In this document: positions 46,412 to 58,177 of the stretch, in pieces
How the letters are laid out: each line of letters starts with the position of its first letter
Position numbering within the stretch: the first letter of the stretch is position 1
Origin: Anagrus nilaparvatae
Taxonomy: Eukaryota > Arthropoda > Insecta > Hymenoptera > Mymaridae
Direction: 5' to 3'
DNA length: 64,000 nt
NCBI GenBank assembly: GCA_022575985.1
Contig: JAKSXM010000272.1
Coordinates: 21,820,501 to 21,884,500, forward strand
The notes under the pieces: generated by a model
What the model saw: only the letters and a program-made list of their open reading frames with translations
Told to the model about the DNA's origin: nothing
Database searches by the model: none
Position numbers and translations under genes: made by a program

Positions 46412-49400
46412 ATGTTTTTATTATTAATTTTTGTAATTCTCAATTGTAATTTTCTTATCTTGTATGAAAATTCTAATAAAATTTATATTTTTGTTTACTA
46501 AATTCGAATATTATTTAAATTATTCATAAGCATTGAAATCCTATTATTTTCCCACTAAAAATGCAAATAATTCTGTTTTTGTTCTTTATAAATTTCGGTT
46601 CTTTGAATTATTTATAAACAATCCAATTTCATTTATCAAAAAGAAATTTAACCACACCAAAAAGAAACGTTTTAGGTCTATTTCGGGTACAAAATGCATG
46701 ACTTTGATCAAAAAGCTGATTTCAAGTAAAAATTAATATTCGATTTTTAAATTATAAGCTTTTTTATCAAAGTGACGCGCTTTCTCCACGAAATAGGTTT
46801 AAAATCACTTGTGTTTGGATGTTTAACCATTAATATATATTTTCTGATGGATCGTAGGATAAAATTGACTATAAAATCGAAATCCTAATAACTTATTTGT
46901 TCTGAAACTACCAAGATTTAAATTTGATGAAAATTAAAGCTGATAAATACCAATTAGATCGTTTAAAGAGTTAACAATTTTGGTATGATATGCAGTACAA
47001 CAAAACATCAAATATAACATTGTATTTTTTTAAATAGAACCATACAATTCTAAGGTTTTACAAGGAAATTCGTTCAATTTTAGAATTGCGAAATTTTGCA
47101 CATTTCAAAAATTGTAAAATTTCAGGTATGGTACCTAACATATACAAAAGTAATTTGTTTTTTTCAATAAAGCACTAAAAAGCATTTAGGATTTGTCATA
47201 AATATTTTTTTATATTATGTACATTTATTTATATAAAAACGTAAGTATATATATTTTTATATATGCATTCATTAAATTTATATTATTTTTTATGCATTTA
47301 AACTCTAAATATTTATGACTTTTCTTAACTAATGTTTTATAAAAATAAATCTAAAAAAAAGAAAAGGGTTATAAAAAATGATATAAAAAAAAAACGAATA
47401 AAATATAAATGTAAAAAAATTTTTTTTATTTCTTTGATTTTTATGCAGATAAACTACTACTATCAACAAAAAAAAATCATTTATCTATGTAAATAATAGA
47501 TAAACAATATTTTATAAAAAAAAATTTGTATCAAAGACACAAATCATTCAATAGAATTTTATTTTTTTTCCTATTAATCTTAATGTCAAAGCTCTTGCAT
47601 AATAGTCAGATACAACTATAGAAAACTTTTCTAGTGTATATATATAAGCTTTTCCGTATTTAAAACATCGATATTTATGACGTACATTTCACCCTCTCTT
47701 TTATTTATGTCTATAAAACATATTGTATTTGTATTTATTAAAAGATTTTTCTTCTTTTTTTTGTTTACAATTAATACTTTATGCTCTTTTTTTTTAATAT
47801 ATTTTTTTTTGCTTTTTTAATCGCTGTTGTATTTTTGTATAGTATAATAGCTTGGGGTGTATTTTGAAAATTATCGGGTGTATAATAACTTTCGACAAGT
47901 TTGCATATGTACACAAATAACTTGTATGGATCATGTTTACAGACTACTTATCTTTTAAAAACAGCCTAGCTTTCTAAAGTACCTTTTAAAATTCCATTAT
48001 TCCCTCAGCTCAAATTATTATAATTATGTTAATAATTCAAAACACAGATTACTCAAATTCCCTAAACTCGGATTAATCTAAGTCCCGATATCAAAATTAT
48101 TTTAAGTCCAATTTAACCACTCCCCGACTCTATTGTGACCATTTGACCCACCCCCTCGATTTTCAGGTCTTTTGGAGGTGTTTTTTGATAATTTAATCGT
48201 ACATTTCCCATGGACGATTTTCCGAAATTTGGATTCAGTGACCCAAAAAACCTACACTAGACCAAATCTGGTGGTGGACAGAAATTATACATTCAAACCG
48301 GTAAATTGACTGGAGTATTATGTTTCTGAGCCCAGAAGTTCCATTGGAATAAAAGGGAGATATTGGAAATTTTTGTTATAAAATTCATCCATAAACATAG
48401 ATTGTAATTTGGTTTCCTAAAGGTAGCGGTATATCGGTATACCCGATCTCCCCTTGTTAGTTAAGTCTATATACTAATCATATGTTTAATTTAAGTTTTT
48501 TGAAATAAATTCCTAGTAGATTTGATCAATTTCTTTTGAAATCACTGCATACTCATAGATTTTTCCAGGTAAGGTGTATTTATAAGTGAACAATTAACTT
48601 CCAGTGAATAAATAATACCGAATGTTATTGTAACGTAAAGGAATGGGATTTACTCAGCGAACAAAAAGCAAGTATTTTTCGTCACTGACAAAAAAAAATT
48701 CTATAGAACCAGTTTAACATTTTCAGCTTCATCTCAAGAGGTAATTTAAGTATGATAAGTAATATACTAGGATTTAACCAGACATTCACTGGTGAATCTA
48801 CCCTACATAAAAATTGATATTTTTATCATAAAGAAAAAAAATATAAATAAATTCACTTTTGTTATAAATATAATATACGTATATAAATTTATTGAAATAG
48901 AATTTAATTTAATTTAATTTCTCATATTGAATGAATTTATTTTCATTTTGATGAATTTATATGAAAAGTAATTTCATTTTTAAAATATGATTTTTATTAT
49001 CTTTGTTTGTGATGCTTTCAATCACTTAAAAATAGCTAATAACCGAAAGGTTTAAATGGTTTAATGAAACTCCAAAAATAAAATTCAAATGTTTATATAT
49101 TCATGATATGTAATATTTAAATGTTCAGTAGATAATGTCCGAATACAGTAAGACGCCTTTTTTGCCTCAGTTGGTAAATAACGCGCGATCTGGGCCATTA
49201 TTATTTTTTTTTTTTACTTTAGTTAAAAATATTTTATTTCTAATTAACAAAATCTAAATTTTAAATCACCATATTTCTAGCTTTGCCAATTTGTAATTTC
49301 AATTTCAAGGAAATGTCTTTCTTTGCTTTTTCAGTGTCTTGATAAACAAATTTTTTCACTTTATTAGGGATGCAAAAAGTTAAAATTTTAAATTAAAAAT

Positions 49401-52400
49401 ATACTCCTTCCAGATTTTACCAATTTTCGACAAAAAAAAAAAATTTCTATAATAAATTTGAAAATCTTAAACTTTCGAAGATTTAATATATAAGCTACTT
49501 CTGGTGTTAAGATTTCATCTTGCAAATCATAAGATTTTTTCATGCAAGTAATCTAGTAATCTATTTTTAGGGATTGTATTCATTTATTTACTTCAGTTAA
49601 TATATGGATGGAGATTCTCAACAGATTTTTTCAACTATAGATTTTTTGGGTGGCTGATTTCGAATTTCGGGGTCATTCCTATGAGAAATCGAGGGCACAC
49701 ACTTAAATTTTCAAAAACTACGCCTTAAAAGGTAAAATTTGTATGTGGGTATTTTTGATTTATTCACAATTTTAGTATCCAGATTTGGTCCATATAGGTT
49801 GGGTCCCTGATCATGAATTTCAGGGTTAAAAAAAATTTGAGCTTTAGCCTTAATTTTGCAAAAACACGTTAAAAACCGTCTATCAATTGGAGTACTAAAG
49901 GAAAAAATCTAAATTAGTATTTAAAAGTTTTATAGGAAAAAAAATAGATCTCAAAATTTTTAAAATTGAGGTAATTCGTGCGATTCTCACAATTAGTAAT
50001 TTCGATTTGTCACAAAAATATTATTTATAAAGTTCAATTTTTTGGCTGGTTCAGAGGAAACTTAAGTATGGTACAAATAATTGTCTGAAAGCATTTTTCA
50101 CCATTTGTTTGCAAAAATAATTTTATTCAAAAACTATAATGAATTTAAATTAAAATTTAAAAAATTATAAAAAGGATAAAAGAAAAGAAATTGAAAATAT
50201 AATGAAACAATACATATTTAATAAATTTTAATTATAAAGTCATTTCTTCCTGTACAGTAACGTTATATATATAATTATAATTAATATTTAAGAATCGAGT
50301 TTTTACATCAAATATTCTTTTCCTTTCATAAACAGACTTATAAAAGTTACAAAGAATAATTTAAATCAATAAAAAAATAAAAAGTTTTCAATGAATAATT
50401 GTTTTATAAAAAGTTATTCTTTGAAATAGCCTTTTAAGTACGATATCATAATTGGTTCAATTTAATAGCTAATTATTTCTAATGACTAAAAATTGTGAAC
50501 AGTATAAAAACTATTTTTAAATATTTTATTTTAAATATATTAATTTATATTAACATAGCTAAGTTATGCGAACTATTAAATTATATTATCGAATATAATA
50601 AATTATGATTAGTTATTTTAATTCTGGTGGTTTAATTAAAAAGTCGTTAATAATCATTTCGTAATTAAAAATACTAGTACAAGCAGTGCATAGTACATGA
50701 TTTCTTATAAATTGAAAAATTTTTAAATGCAATTAATTTTTAAATATATTAATTACATTCTAATTATAATATATTGAATGGAGTGATGAAAATTCGTTAT
50801 CCATTAACGTAGATGAGTGCAAATTATTGTCTGTTTCTAGGTGCAAGAATAACATAACATATATTTACAAAGTTAAAAATTGTTTTATTGAAAGAGTTTC
50901 CTGTAATTGGTAAATTTTGATTGATGTTTTCGAGAATTTATTAGGTATTTAAAAATCTGATTTGAAATCTGTCATAATCTTGGGATTCATAAAACGTATT
51001 ACTAACCATTTTTTATTCAATAACGCTCTTGCTCATTTTGAATTTGTAAATTTCAATACTTTCATCTATTCGATGTCGTTTATTAATATTTTTCAAAATC
51101 ATTTCCAATTCTTCTACTGAGCTGATTTTTCGATAAAGAGAGTCTAGAATTGATGTGGAAGCAAGGCTTAACTTGCATCATTCTTTTATACCAGAATGCA
51201 GTACTTGATTTTGTCAAATAAAAACTAACAATTTAATACTTTATAGCAGCTTTATAGTCATATAAATTTTATTTTAAAATTTTATAAAATTCATTTGTAA
51301 AATAAATAGGAGTACAATTAACTGACTCATTGTATATCAAAAAATTTAATTGAATACAAAAATATGATATAGGTAGAATAATAAAATATTTTTTTTAAAA
51401 AAGTTACTATATTATGTTTGTTTATTTTTTACTATATTGTACTAAATTTTGTACGAATCGGGCTTTATTCAGGTCGCTTGGATAAAGTTAGCTGAACGTC
51501 GAACAAAAAAAGAACGCTTATTTGTAAATAATATTTTTAGACTATTGTATGTTGATAATCTTAAAATATATGTTATTAGACATATAATAGGCCTTGTATT
51601 TGTCTATTTGGCAATTTTATTGAAATATTTAATAATTTACTAATTTACTAATTATTTATAATTGATTGATTTATTAATTGACTACTTGCTGTTATTATCT
51701 ATTTAAATGAAAAATTATTTATAAACATTTTATTCCGTTTTAAATGTGTAAAATACATATTGAACTTAATTATTTATTGATGTATATTAATTTTATTTAT
51801 GTAGGTTTTTTTGTGATTGCAAAGTAAAGAACCATAATAATGATTTTATGATGTAACGTTTATGAAACTTAGAGTGATGTCTTAAACTTGGTTCCAAAAT
51901 AATTTTTTTAGAAAGTATAGACTAGTACATGGAACTAATTTAAAGACCTATGTCCTCAAGTTTTGATCAAAAAATTCCTGATTTTTAATTATTATTTTCT
52001 TTATCGGATTTTCAATTAAAAAAATTCTATGCAAAGTCAAAAATTGTCTGTATAACCAGGCCTGTACTGAAAAGGTCATTAAATATTCTAACAATTTATT
52101 AAAAATTTAACAAAGATAATATTTTATTCTATAAATTTTCAAAACCCTCCTTAAAAAAAAAAAATTAATTTAAACTTGATAACGATGAATAAAGAATTTT
52201 AACACAGCAATAAAAAAAAGTGCTTAATTATCAAGAATCTGAGCTTTTCAAAAAATATAATACAAAAAATATTCGTTGATGATGAGAGATCGTTAAAAAT
52301 AATAATAAAAAAAAAAAGTATTAAAAAAAAAAATGTGCAAGTTGTATAAATTTCCAAGCGACTAAAGTATATTATCAACAAAAAAAAAGTTTTTTAAATG

Positions 52401-53891
52401 CACAGTCATTGCCGTTCAAAGCCAAAACGTCAAACTAATTCTTTTAGAATCTTTTGAACGATTAATAATTCAGACAAATTTTTTTTTTTATACCCTATTT
52501 TTTTTTTCATTAGACCAAAAAAAAAAATCAATTTTTCAATATGCTGTAACCTAATAATTTTGTTTAAAAAAATATTTTTTCGTGATAAAGTATCAATACA
52601 TATTAAGGTTTATTTTGAAATTTTTATTTATAAACTTATATAGATTAAAGAAAAACGTCAGCGATTTTTGTATAATCTTCTCTCTTTTTTTTTATATACT
52701 ATTTTTATAACATCAATGAATTTTTATAGATAATAAAATAACTTTGACGAAAAAATAAATTTGTTAATGTTAGTTTTATTTTTTTTTTTAAACTTTGATA
52801 GTCAAAGTATAAACCTTTGTGCGTTAAATTCGCGTGAATAAATTATAGCTTTTTTTTTATTGTCGAGATGCTCTTTATTCAAAAGTTTTGTTTATCATGC
52901 TATTAGAGAAAATTTATTTTATGTCTTGAGTCTGAATCAGAGGCGAAGGAAGTCTGTATTCTAATTTGGTATTTTCTAGCTGCTTTATATTCAGGACTGA
53001 GTCAATACTTATGTTGCAAAAACCACTATTAAAAAATTAAACATTTTTTAATTAATTATTCTATAAAATAATTTATTCGTACTATAAAAATAAATCTAGT
53101 AGTCTGTGGTATAAAGATTATTGTTCAACTGTCACTTTTTCCCTAATAGATTCATAAAATTTTCTTACAAATATATTATTAAGTTTTTTGATACTCTGCA
53201 ATGGTTTAGAATTTTTTTTTAGTAAAAAATAATAAACAACAGGGCTATTTTTGGTAAAAAGAGATATCTTGTTCATGTTCAGCGGCACCAAAAATATTAC
53301 CGAAGTAACATACGAAAACTTTAGAAAAGTTGCTAATTGCAATTGAACCATTTTCTTAAAAAAAAGGAATCATTCATTCGGTCAGTAAAATAAAGAAATA
53401 TGAATACTTGCTGGGAAACAAAAAAAAAATGTATACAAAATGAGGGTCAACGCCTACACAGTATTAATTATTTGTTATTTTATTTTCGTAATTGATAAAA
53501 CCAATTTTCTTTGTGCCATAACAACCGCAGTTCGTAAATAACAGAAATAATTAACCACAGAAAATAAAAGCAGTAAACTCAGAGAAAGCTATACCTATAA
53601 TAAATGCGCTTTTATAATCAAGAAATTTTTTAATAAAATTTCATATTCTGCTGTTTTTTTCCATATTATTTGAAAATGTTCCAAAAATTTAAATAAAAAT
53701 TAGATTGAAACATATGCAGATTGTGACATGGTTATTATTCATTCTCGTATCCAGTAAAATGTATTGATTTAAAAATTTTTCAAATACACCCCTAAAGGTA
53801 CGTGAAAATATAGCGAATATCGATGACAAAGGAAATATTTTTTACCAAACTAAACTGTACTATTAATTAATCATAAATATTATTTAAATAA
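46412..53891. other. Long AT-rich intergenic region, no gene seen
   Basis: About 7.5 kb with very long A/T tracts and only short chance ORFs. Repeat-like patches occur at 47990-48180 (C-richer, like 62640-62880), 48640-48760 and 49130-49210 (dispersed repeat family 1, 'gcgcgatctgggccattatt'), and 49620-49880 (aatttcggggtcattcc, like the 21979-22218 family). A desert of this size could hold introns of a larger gene, but no exon is recognisable. Confidence 0.5.
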
Positions 53892-55422
53892 ACAATTCCT
53901 CCATTTGGCTTCAATTACATTAAAGATAAAAATTATTGGAATGATTGCGGTATTTTAGATCAAAAATTTCACCATAGAGAGTTAACACAAACTAACACAG
54001 TGCTAACTAGATTCTATATAACTATAAAAGATCATAAAATAGGGTTTCCGGGTCGCCCTATCACATCGGATATAAACAGTACAGTATATCTTGTAGCAAA
54101 ATATCTTAACCCCCCCCCCCCAAAATCCGTGTAAAAAATAGCTTAGAATTATGTAAGAAAATAAATAATTTAAGTATGACTATATCATACTATCGTTTGA
54201 TGTAAAATCTCTTTTTACTAATATTTCTAAAGAACTTTTAATATCAAGTCTAGATCGGAGATATGATGAAATTAGTCGGCGTTGTCCATTACCTTTTTAT
54301 CAAGTAATTGAAACAGTTAAATTTATATTCAATAATATTTTTTTTGTATTTAACGGTAAAGTGTACCAACAGATCTTAGGGTCTCCTATGGGATCTCCTA
54401 TTTCTCCCCTTTTCGCCGATTTAGTTATGGACTCACTAGAAACAGAATGTTTAGCTTCGTTAGATTTTACACCTCTTTTCTATTATGGATATGTTGATGA
54501 CATATTACTCTGTATTCCTAAAAACAAGGTGCATTATACCTTAGAAATATTTAATGGCCTTGATAATAAATTACAATTTACACATGAAGTAGAATGTAAT
54601 AATAGTATAAATTTCCTAGACGTAAAATTAATTAAAGATCAAAACAAAAAAATTATTACTAATTGGTATCTTAAACCAACATTTTCGGGTCGTATACTCA
54701 ATTTTAAATCAAGCCATCCTATACACCAAAAAACTGCTGTGGTTTATAATCTTGTTGATAAAGCAATACAACTGTCAGATTCACAATTTCATGAAAAAAA
54801 TCTAAGCCTAGCAAAATCTATATTACTACTAAATAATTACCCGGTAGAATTTATAAATAAATTTGTCAAGAAATTTCAGAATACCATTAACCAAGGTGGC
54901 ATAATTGTGCGACGCGATATACGTACATAAATTTACACAAAACAGCTAAAAATAAAAATTCCCTTAAAAGTACGCAGTTTCGATAAAATTATACGCCTTA
55001 TGAAACAGTTTAAAATCCTACCAATTACTTACATCAAGGATAATCTTTCACATATTATTACTAATAATAAAGATAAAATACCAATATTAGGTAGACCTAA
55101 TAGTGTATATTTGCTAAAATGTAGTAAATACGAAGCTTCATACGTCGGTGAAACCAAAAAACCGTTAAGATATCGCGAAAATAAACATAGGCGGGACCTA
55201 CGAAATAATTGTGATGATGTAGTACCGAAACATTGTAAAAATGGCCATATTATGGATTGGAAACAAGCTACTATTTTAGACATTGAACCTACTTGGAGAA
55301 AGCGATTAATCTCTGAAAATACGCATATACACCAACAGGATAAACCGCTAAATAAAATAAGTGATCTAAATAAATTACATAGATCATATGATACATTATT
55401 TGAAAAAATGCGTCGGATATAA
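53892..55422 (+). mobile_element. Decayed Penelope-like element: reverse transcriptase and GIY-YIG endonuclease
   Basis: The 5' segment (about 53892-54120) encodes FYITIKDHKIGFPGRPITSD up to a C-run of 12 at 54111-54122, where the frame breaks. After further frameshifts near 54165 the frame is open from 54169 to 55422 except for one TAA at 54928-54930. RT motifs seen: SFDVKSLFTNI (motif A Asp), QQILGSPMGSPISPLFADLV (motif B) and YGYVDDILL (motif C). The C-terminal domain has SVYLLKC and ASYVGETKK followed by RENKHRRD, a GIY-YIG-type nuclease as in Penelope-like elements. An upstream stop at 53889 and loss of the RT N-terminus mark 5' truncation. It is inactive, but catalytic motifs are intact, so decay is fairly recent. 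Reverse-strand ORF 55029-55505 is a shadow. Confidence 0.9.
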
Positions 55423-55975
55423 CCTAACGATAATACATTATAATTATTTGTTAAATATATTAATAAAATATAATAAATATACATATCTAATAATAATTGT
55501 AACAATTTTTTTACTACTTATTTATTAATTAAAAATCTTTCAGTAATACATTATGTGCATTATCTGTTAAGGATTCAATTTAAAAAAAATATTAAAAAAA
55601 AAAAAAAAAAATTGTATAAATTATAATCATAAAAAATTACGTAGAATTATCAATAATTCGAGTAAAAAAATTTTTTTAAATGAAAAAACAATATAAGAGT
55701 ATATACTTTAAATTTAAATTTTCAAATTTCTGTAAAAAGTTATATATTGCTCTTCATAATAATAATAATACAAAATAAGATTCTAGATGTAAAAATATAT
55801 ATTTTTCCAAAAACGTACATTAAAAGTTTGATTTTTTCAAAAATATACGTTAAAAACAACGCACATAGATTTTACCTAAAATATTAAATAGACAAAAGAA
55901 ACCACGCCTATGATAAGCGGTGTATTGTTTATGTACTTAAATCTCAAGATGACGTTAACAAAATCATGTACAATG
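55423..55975. other. AT-rich DNA, no gene seen
   Basis: A/T-rich, with an A-run at 55594-55611 that might mark the end of the retroelement. Nothing else visible. Confidence 0.5.
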
Positions 55976-55978
55976 TAA

Positions 55979-56339
55979 GGCCCTCTCTACACCAGCACAT
56001 AATTATGTTTTATGATAATCATGTTTGTTGGATATTTTGTGGTGTAGCTGGGATATTCTAAATTAAAGTTATTACAAAATGGCGCCACTAGTAGTATTAG
56101 TAAATATTTTTAATAAAAATTAAACAACAAAATGTAATTAAATGGTATTTTAATTGTATATTAAGTTATTAATCATGAAAATTATAAACAATTTATGTAA
56201 CTAATAAGTTTTTAGTGGGTTATAATCATTTAAATAGGTAATTTTAAGGTTATGTTTTTATTACAGTGTAGCTGGAAAAAAAATATCCAACAAACATGAT
56301 TATCATAAAACATAATTATGTGCTGGTGTAGAGAGGGTC
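55979..56339. mobile_element. TWA-flanked MITE family 4, copy 2 (361 bp, TAA duplication)
   Basis: Starts 'ggccctctctacaccagcac' and ends 'gtgctggtgtagagagggtc', flanked by TAA at 55976-55978 and 56340-56342. The terminal inverted repeats are about 55 bp and nearly perfect (catgattatcataaaacata). It aligns with copy 1 at 39889-40239 over its whole length in the same orientation. Confidence 0.85.
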
Positions 56340-57214
56340 TAATACTCAGACTATAATACTATTAAATAAATACGAAAAAGCGACAGTTTTTCATAACAAA
56401 AAACCGTGTATATTTAGAATAAAATAAACTAAAAAGTATTGTAACAATGCTTTGGAAAGCAAAGTCAGTTGAACACCAGACTCACTTGAAGATGAATGTA
56501 TAAATGTATACGTACATTTTCAATTTTTTAAATTGGTAAATTATAATACACTTGTAAAAACTATGTAAAATTATCAGTTATATAATTATATTTTATTGGT
56601 TTTAGCTTGAAAAGGTTGACATATTGATCGACGAAATGTCGCAAATAGATAAATAAATTTTTATTAAAAAATTGAATTTGCATAATTTTTTCCATTTGGT
56701 CAATCAATTCCTTCCGAATTGCAAAAAAAATATAATAATGATTAATTTCTGGTTAATTTTTGACGTGTTGTAATTAATCAAACATAGATTTAATTTAAAA
56801 TAATTGCCCTAATGAGAAAACTACACATGGCCTTTCCGCAGTCCTTCAAAGGAGTTATGAGGCTATGCAAATTTTTTGATCGAAAATTTGTATTGCTTTT
56901 TATAATTTCAAAATTGAAAAAGTTCCAAATTATATTTTTCTATGTTTTGTACGGTATGCCATTTCAAGACAATTCAATAGTTACAATTTTTATCACAAGT
57001 GAAATTATTTTTACTAGCTATACAGCGACGCTATATTGGCTATGAATTGATGAAAAAATTTAATAGGTCACTAACTGTGTAGAGTTTTCCCCGAAATTTT
57101 CTTTCACGAGTGAATATTTTTGTTAAATATCTTAAAATTAAAAAAATATATATATATATATATCTTTTAGTGTAGACCTAAATACTTAATTTGTAGTCAC
57201 TTTTTGTTGCTGAT
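56340..57214. other. AT-rich intergenic DNA, no gene seen
   Basis: Includes a (TA)n run at 57147-57162. The 77-aa ORF at 56812-57045 contains no recognisable domain. Confidence 0.5.
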
Positions 57215-57563
57215 GGGTCCATAAAATTTTTCAATGAACATTTATCTTTTACCGAAAACGGCCCAACTGTCCATAATAGAAATTTGGAGATTATGTTTTG
57301 AGGTTATTTTAACATTTTTAACTGTTTTTTGGGTTCCTGAACACGAATATGATATCTGTTTTTACCAATACGACTCAGTTACTTATAAAATACAGTCATA
57401 GGTTATTTTTGTTTTTAGTTTTTTAATATTTTCTTTAGCCCGCAACTAGAGAATTTTAGGTAAAAAGATATCATGGGGCCCAAAAAACATACAGATATCA
57501 TATTCGTATTCAGCATCCCTAAAAGCATAAATATTCATTGGAAAATTTTATGGACCTATATAT
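57215..57563. repeat. Dispersed repeat family 2, foldback copy b
   Basis: Left 'gggtccataaaatttttcaa' is inverted at the right as 'ttggaaaattttatggacct'. Further in, 'atgatatctgtttttacc' near 57350 pairs with 'acagatatcatattcg' near 57491. It shares its sequence with 13715-13990. A non-autonomous foldback element about 350 bp long is the likely reading. Confidence 0.6.
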
Positions 57564-58080
57564 TAAGCAAAAAATTAAAAATAGCATGCAATTAATTAAA
57601 AAAATATTTATTTTTTATTATCATAATTAATTATGTCAAACATATATTATTTTTAAATTTACATTTAAAATTTACATCAAACTTGCGATCGTTAAGATAT
57701 TATATAATAAGAAAATATCACATGCAAGTATTTGGTATTTTTTTAAAAAAGGCTAGAAATTTTAAAAAGCAATTTTACTAATTATCACATTGACGTAGGT
57801 TGATTGCACCAATTATTGACCACCACCCAATTAGTGACCAGAATTTCAACATTTCACATTTTTTCAAGTTTACAGAAGATTTAATAATAATTTTCCTTAA
57901 ATGTCTCGTATACATAAAAATAGTATTAAATATTTAATTTATGATTTATAATTTTAATTATGCTTGATATAGAATAAATTTTAATTTTAAATGGTTTTTG
58001 AACAACTGAGTTAATAAATGAAATAAAATTTTTTAAAATAACAAGGAATATTATCAAAGTAGAAAAAAAAATTTACATTT
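57564..58080. other. AT-rich region upstream of the lipase gene
   Basis: A/T-rich with no recognisable ORF; a small imperfect GC-richer patch lies at 57790-57850 ('gaccaccacccaattagtga'). It would contain any distal regulatory sequence of the lipase gene, which I cannot identify. Confidence 0.45.
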
Positions 58081-58089
58081 TTTAGTAGG

Positions 58090-58098
58090 TATATAAAG
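58090..58098 (+). promoter_or_regulatory. TATA-like box of the lipase gene
   Basis: TATATAAAG about 80 bp upstream of the start codon, a plausible position for a TATA box with a short 5' UTR. In AT-rich DNA this is only suggestive. Confidence 0.4.
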
Positions 58099-58177
58099 CT
58101 ACTTTTAATTTAATGTAATATTTTAGTTTTATTTAAATGTTGCAAAATATATTTAATTTAACGTTGTGTAAATCAAA

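Noticed and set aside
53892..55422. Endogenous retrovirus or viral polymerase
   Set aside because: The RT motifs and the GIY-YIG domain order match Penelope-like elements; there is no protease, integrase, gag or LTR.
55029..55505. 158-aa minus-strand ORF
   Set aside because: Antisense shadow of the Penelope-like GIY-YIG endonuclease region.
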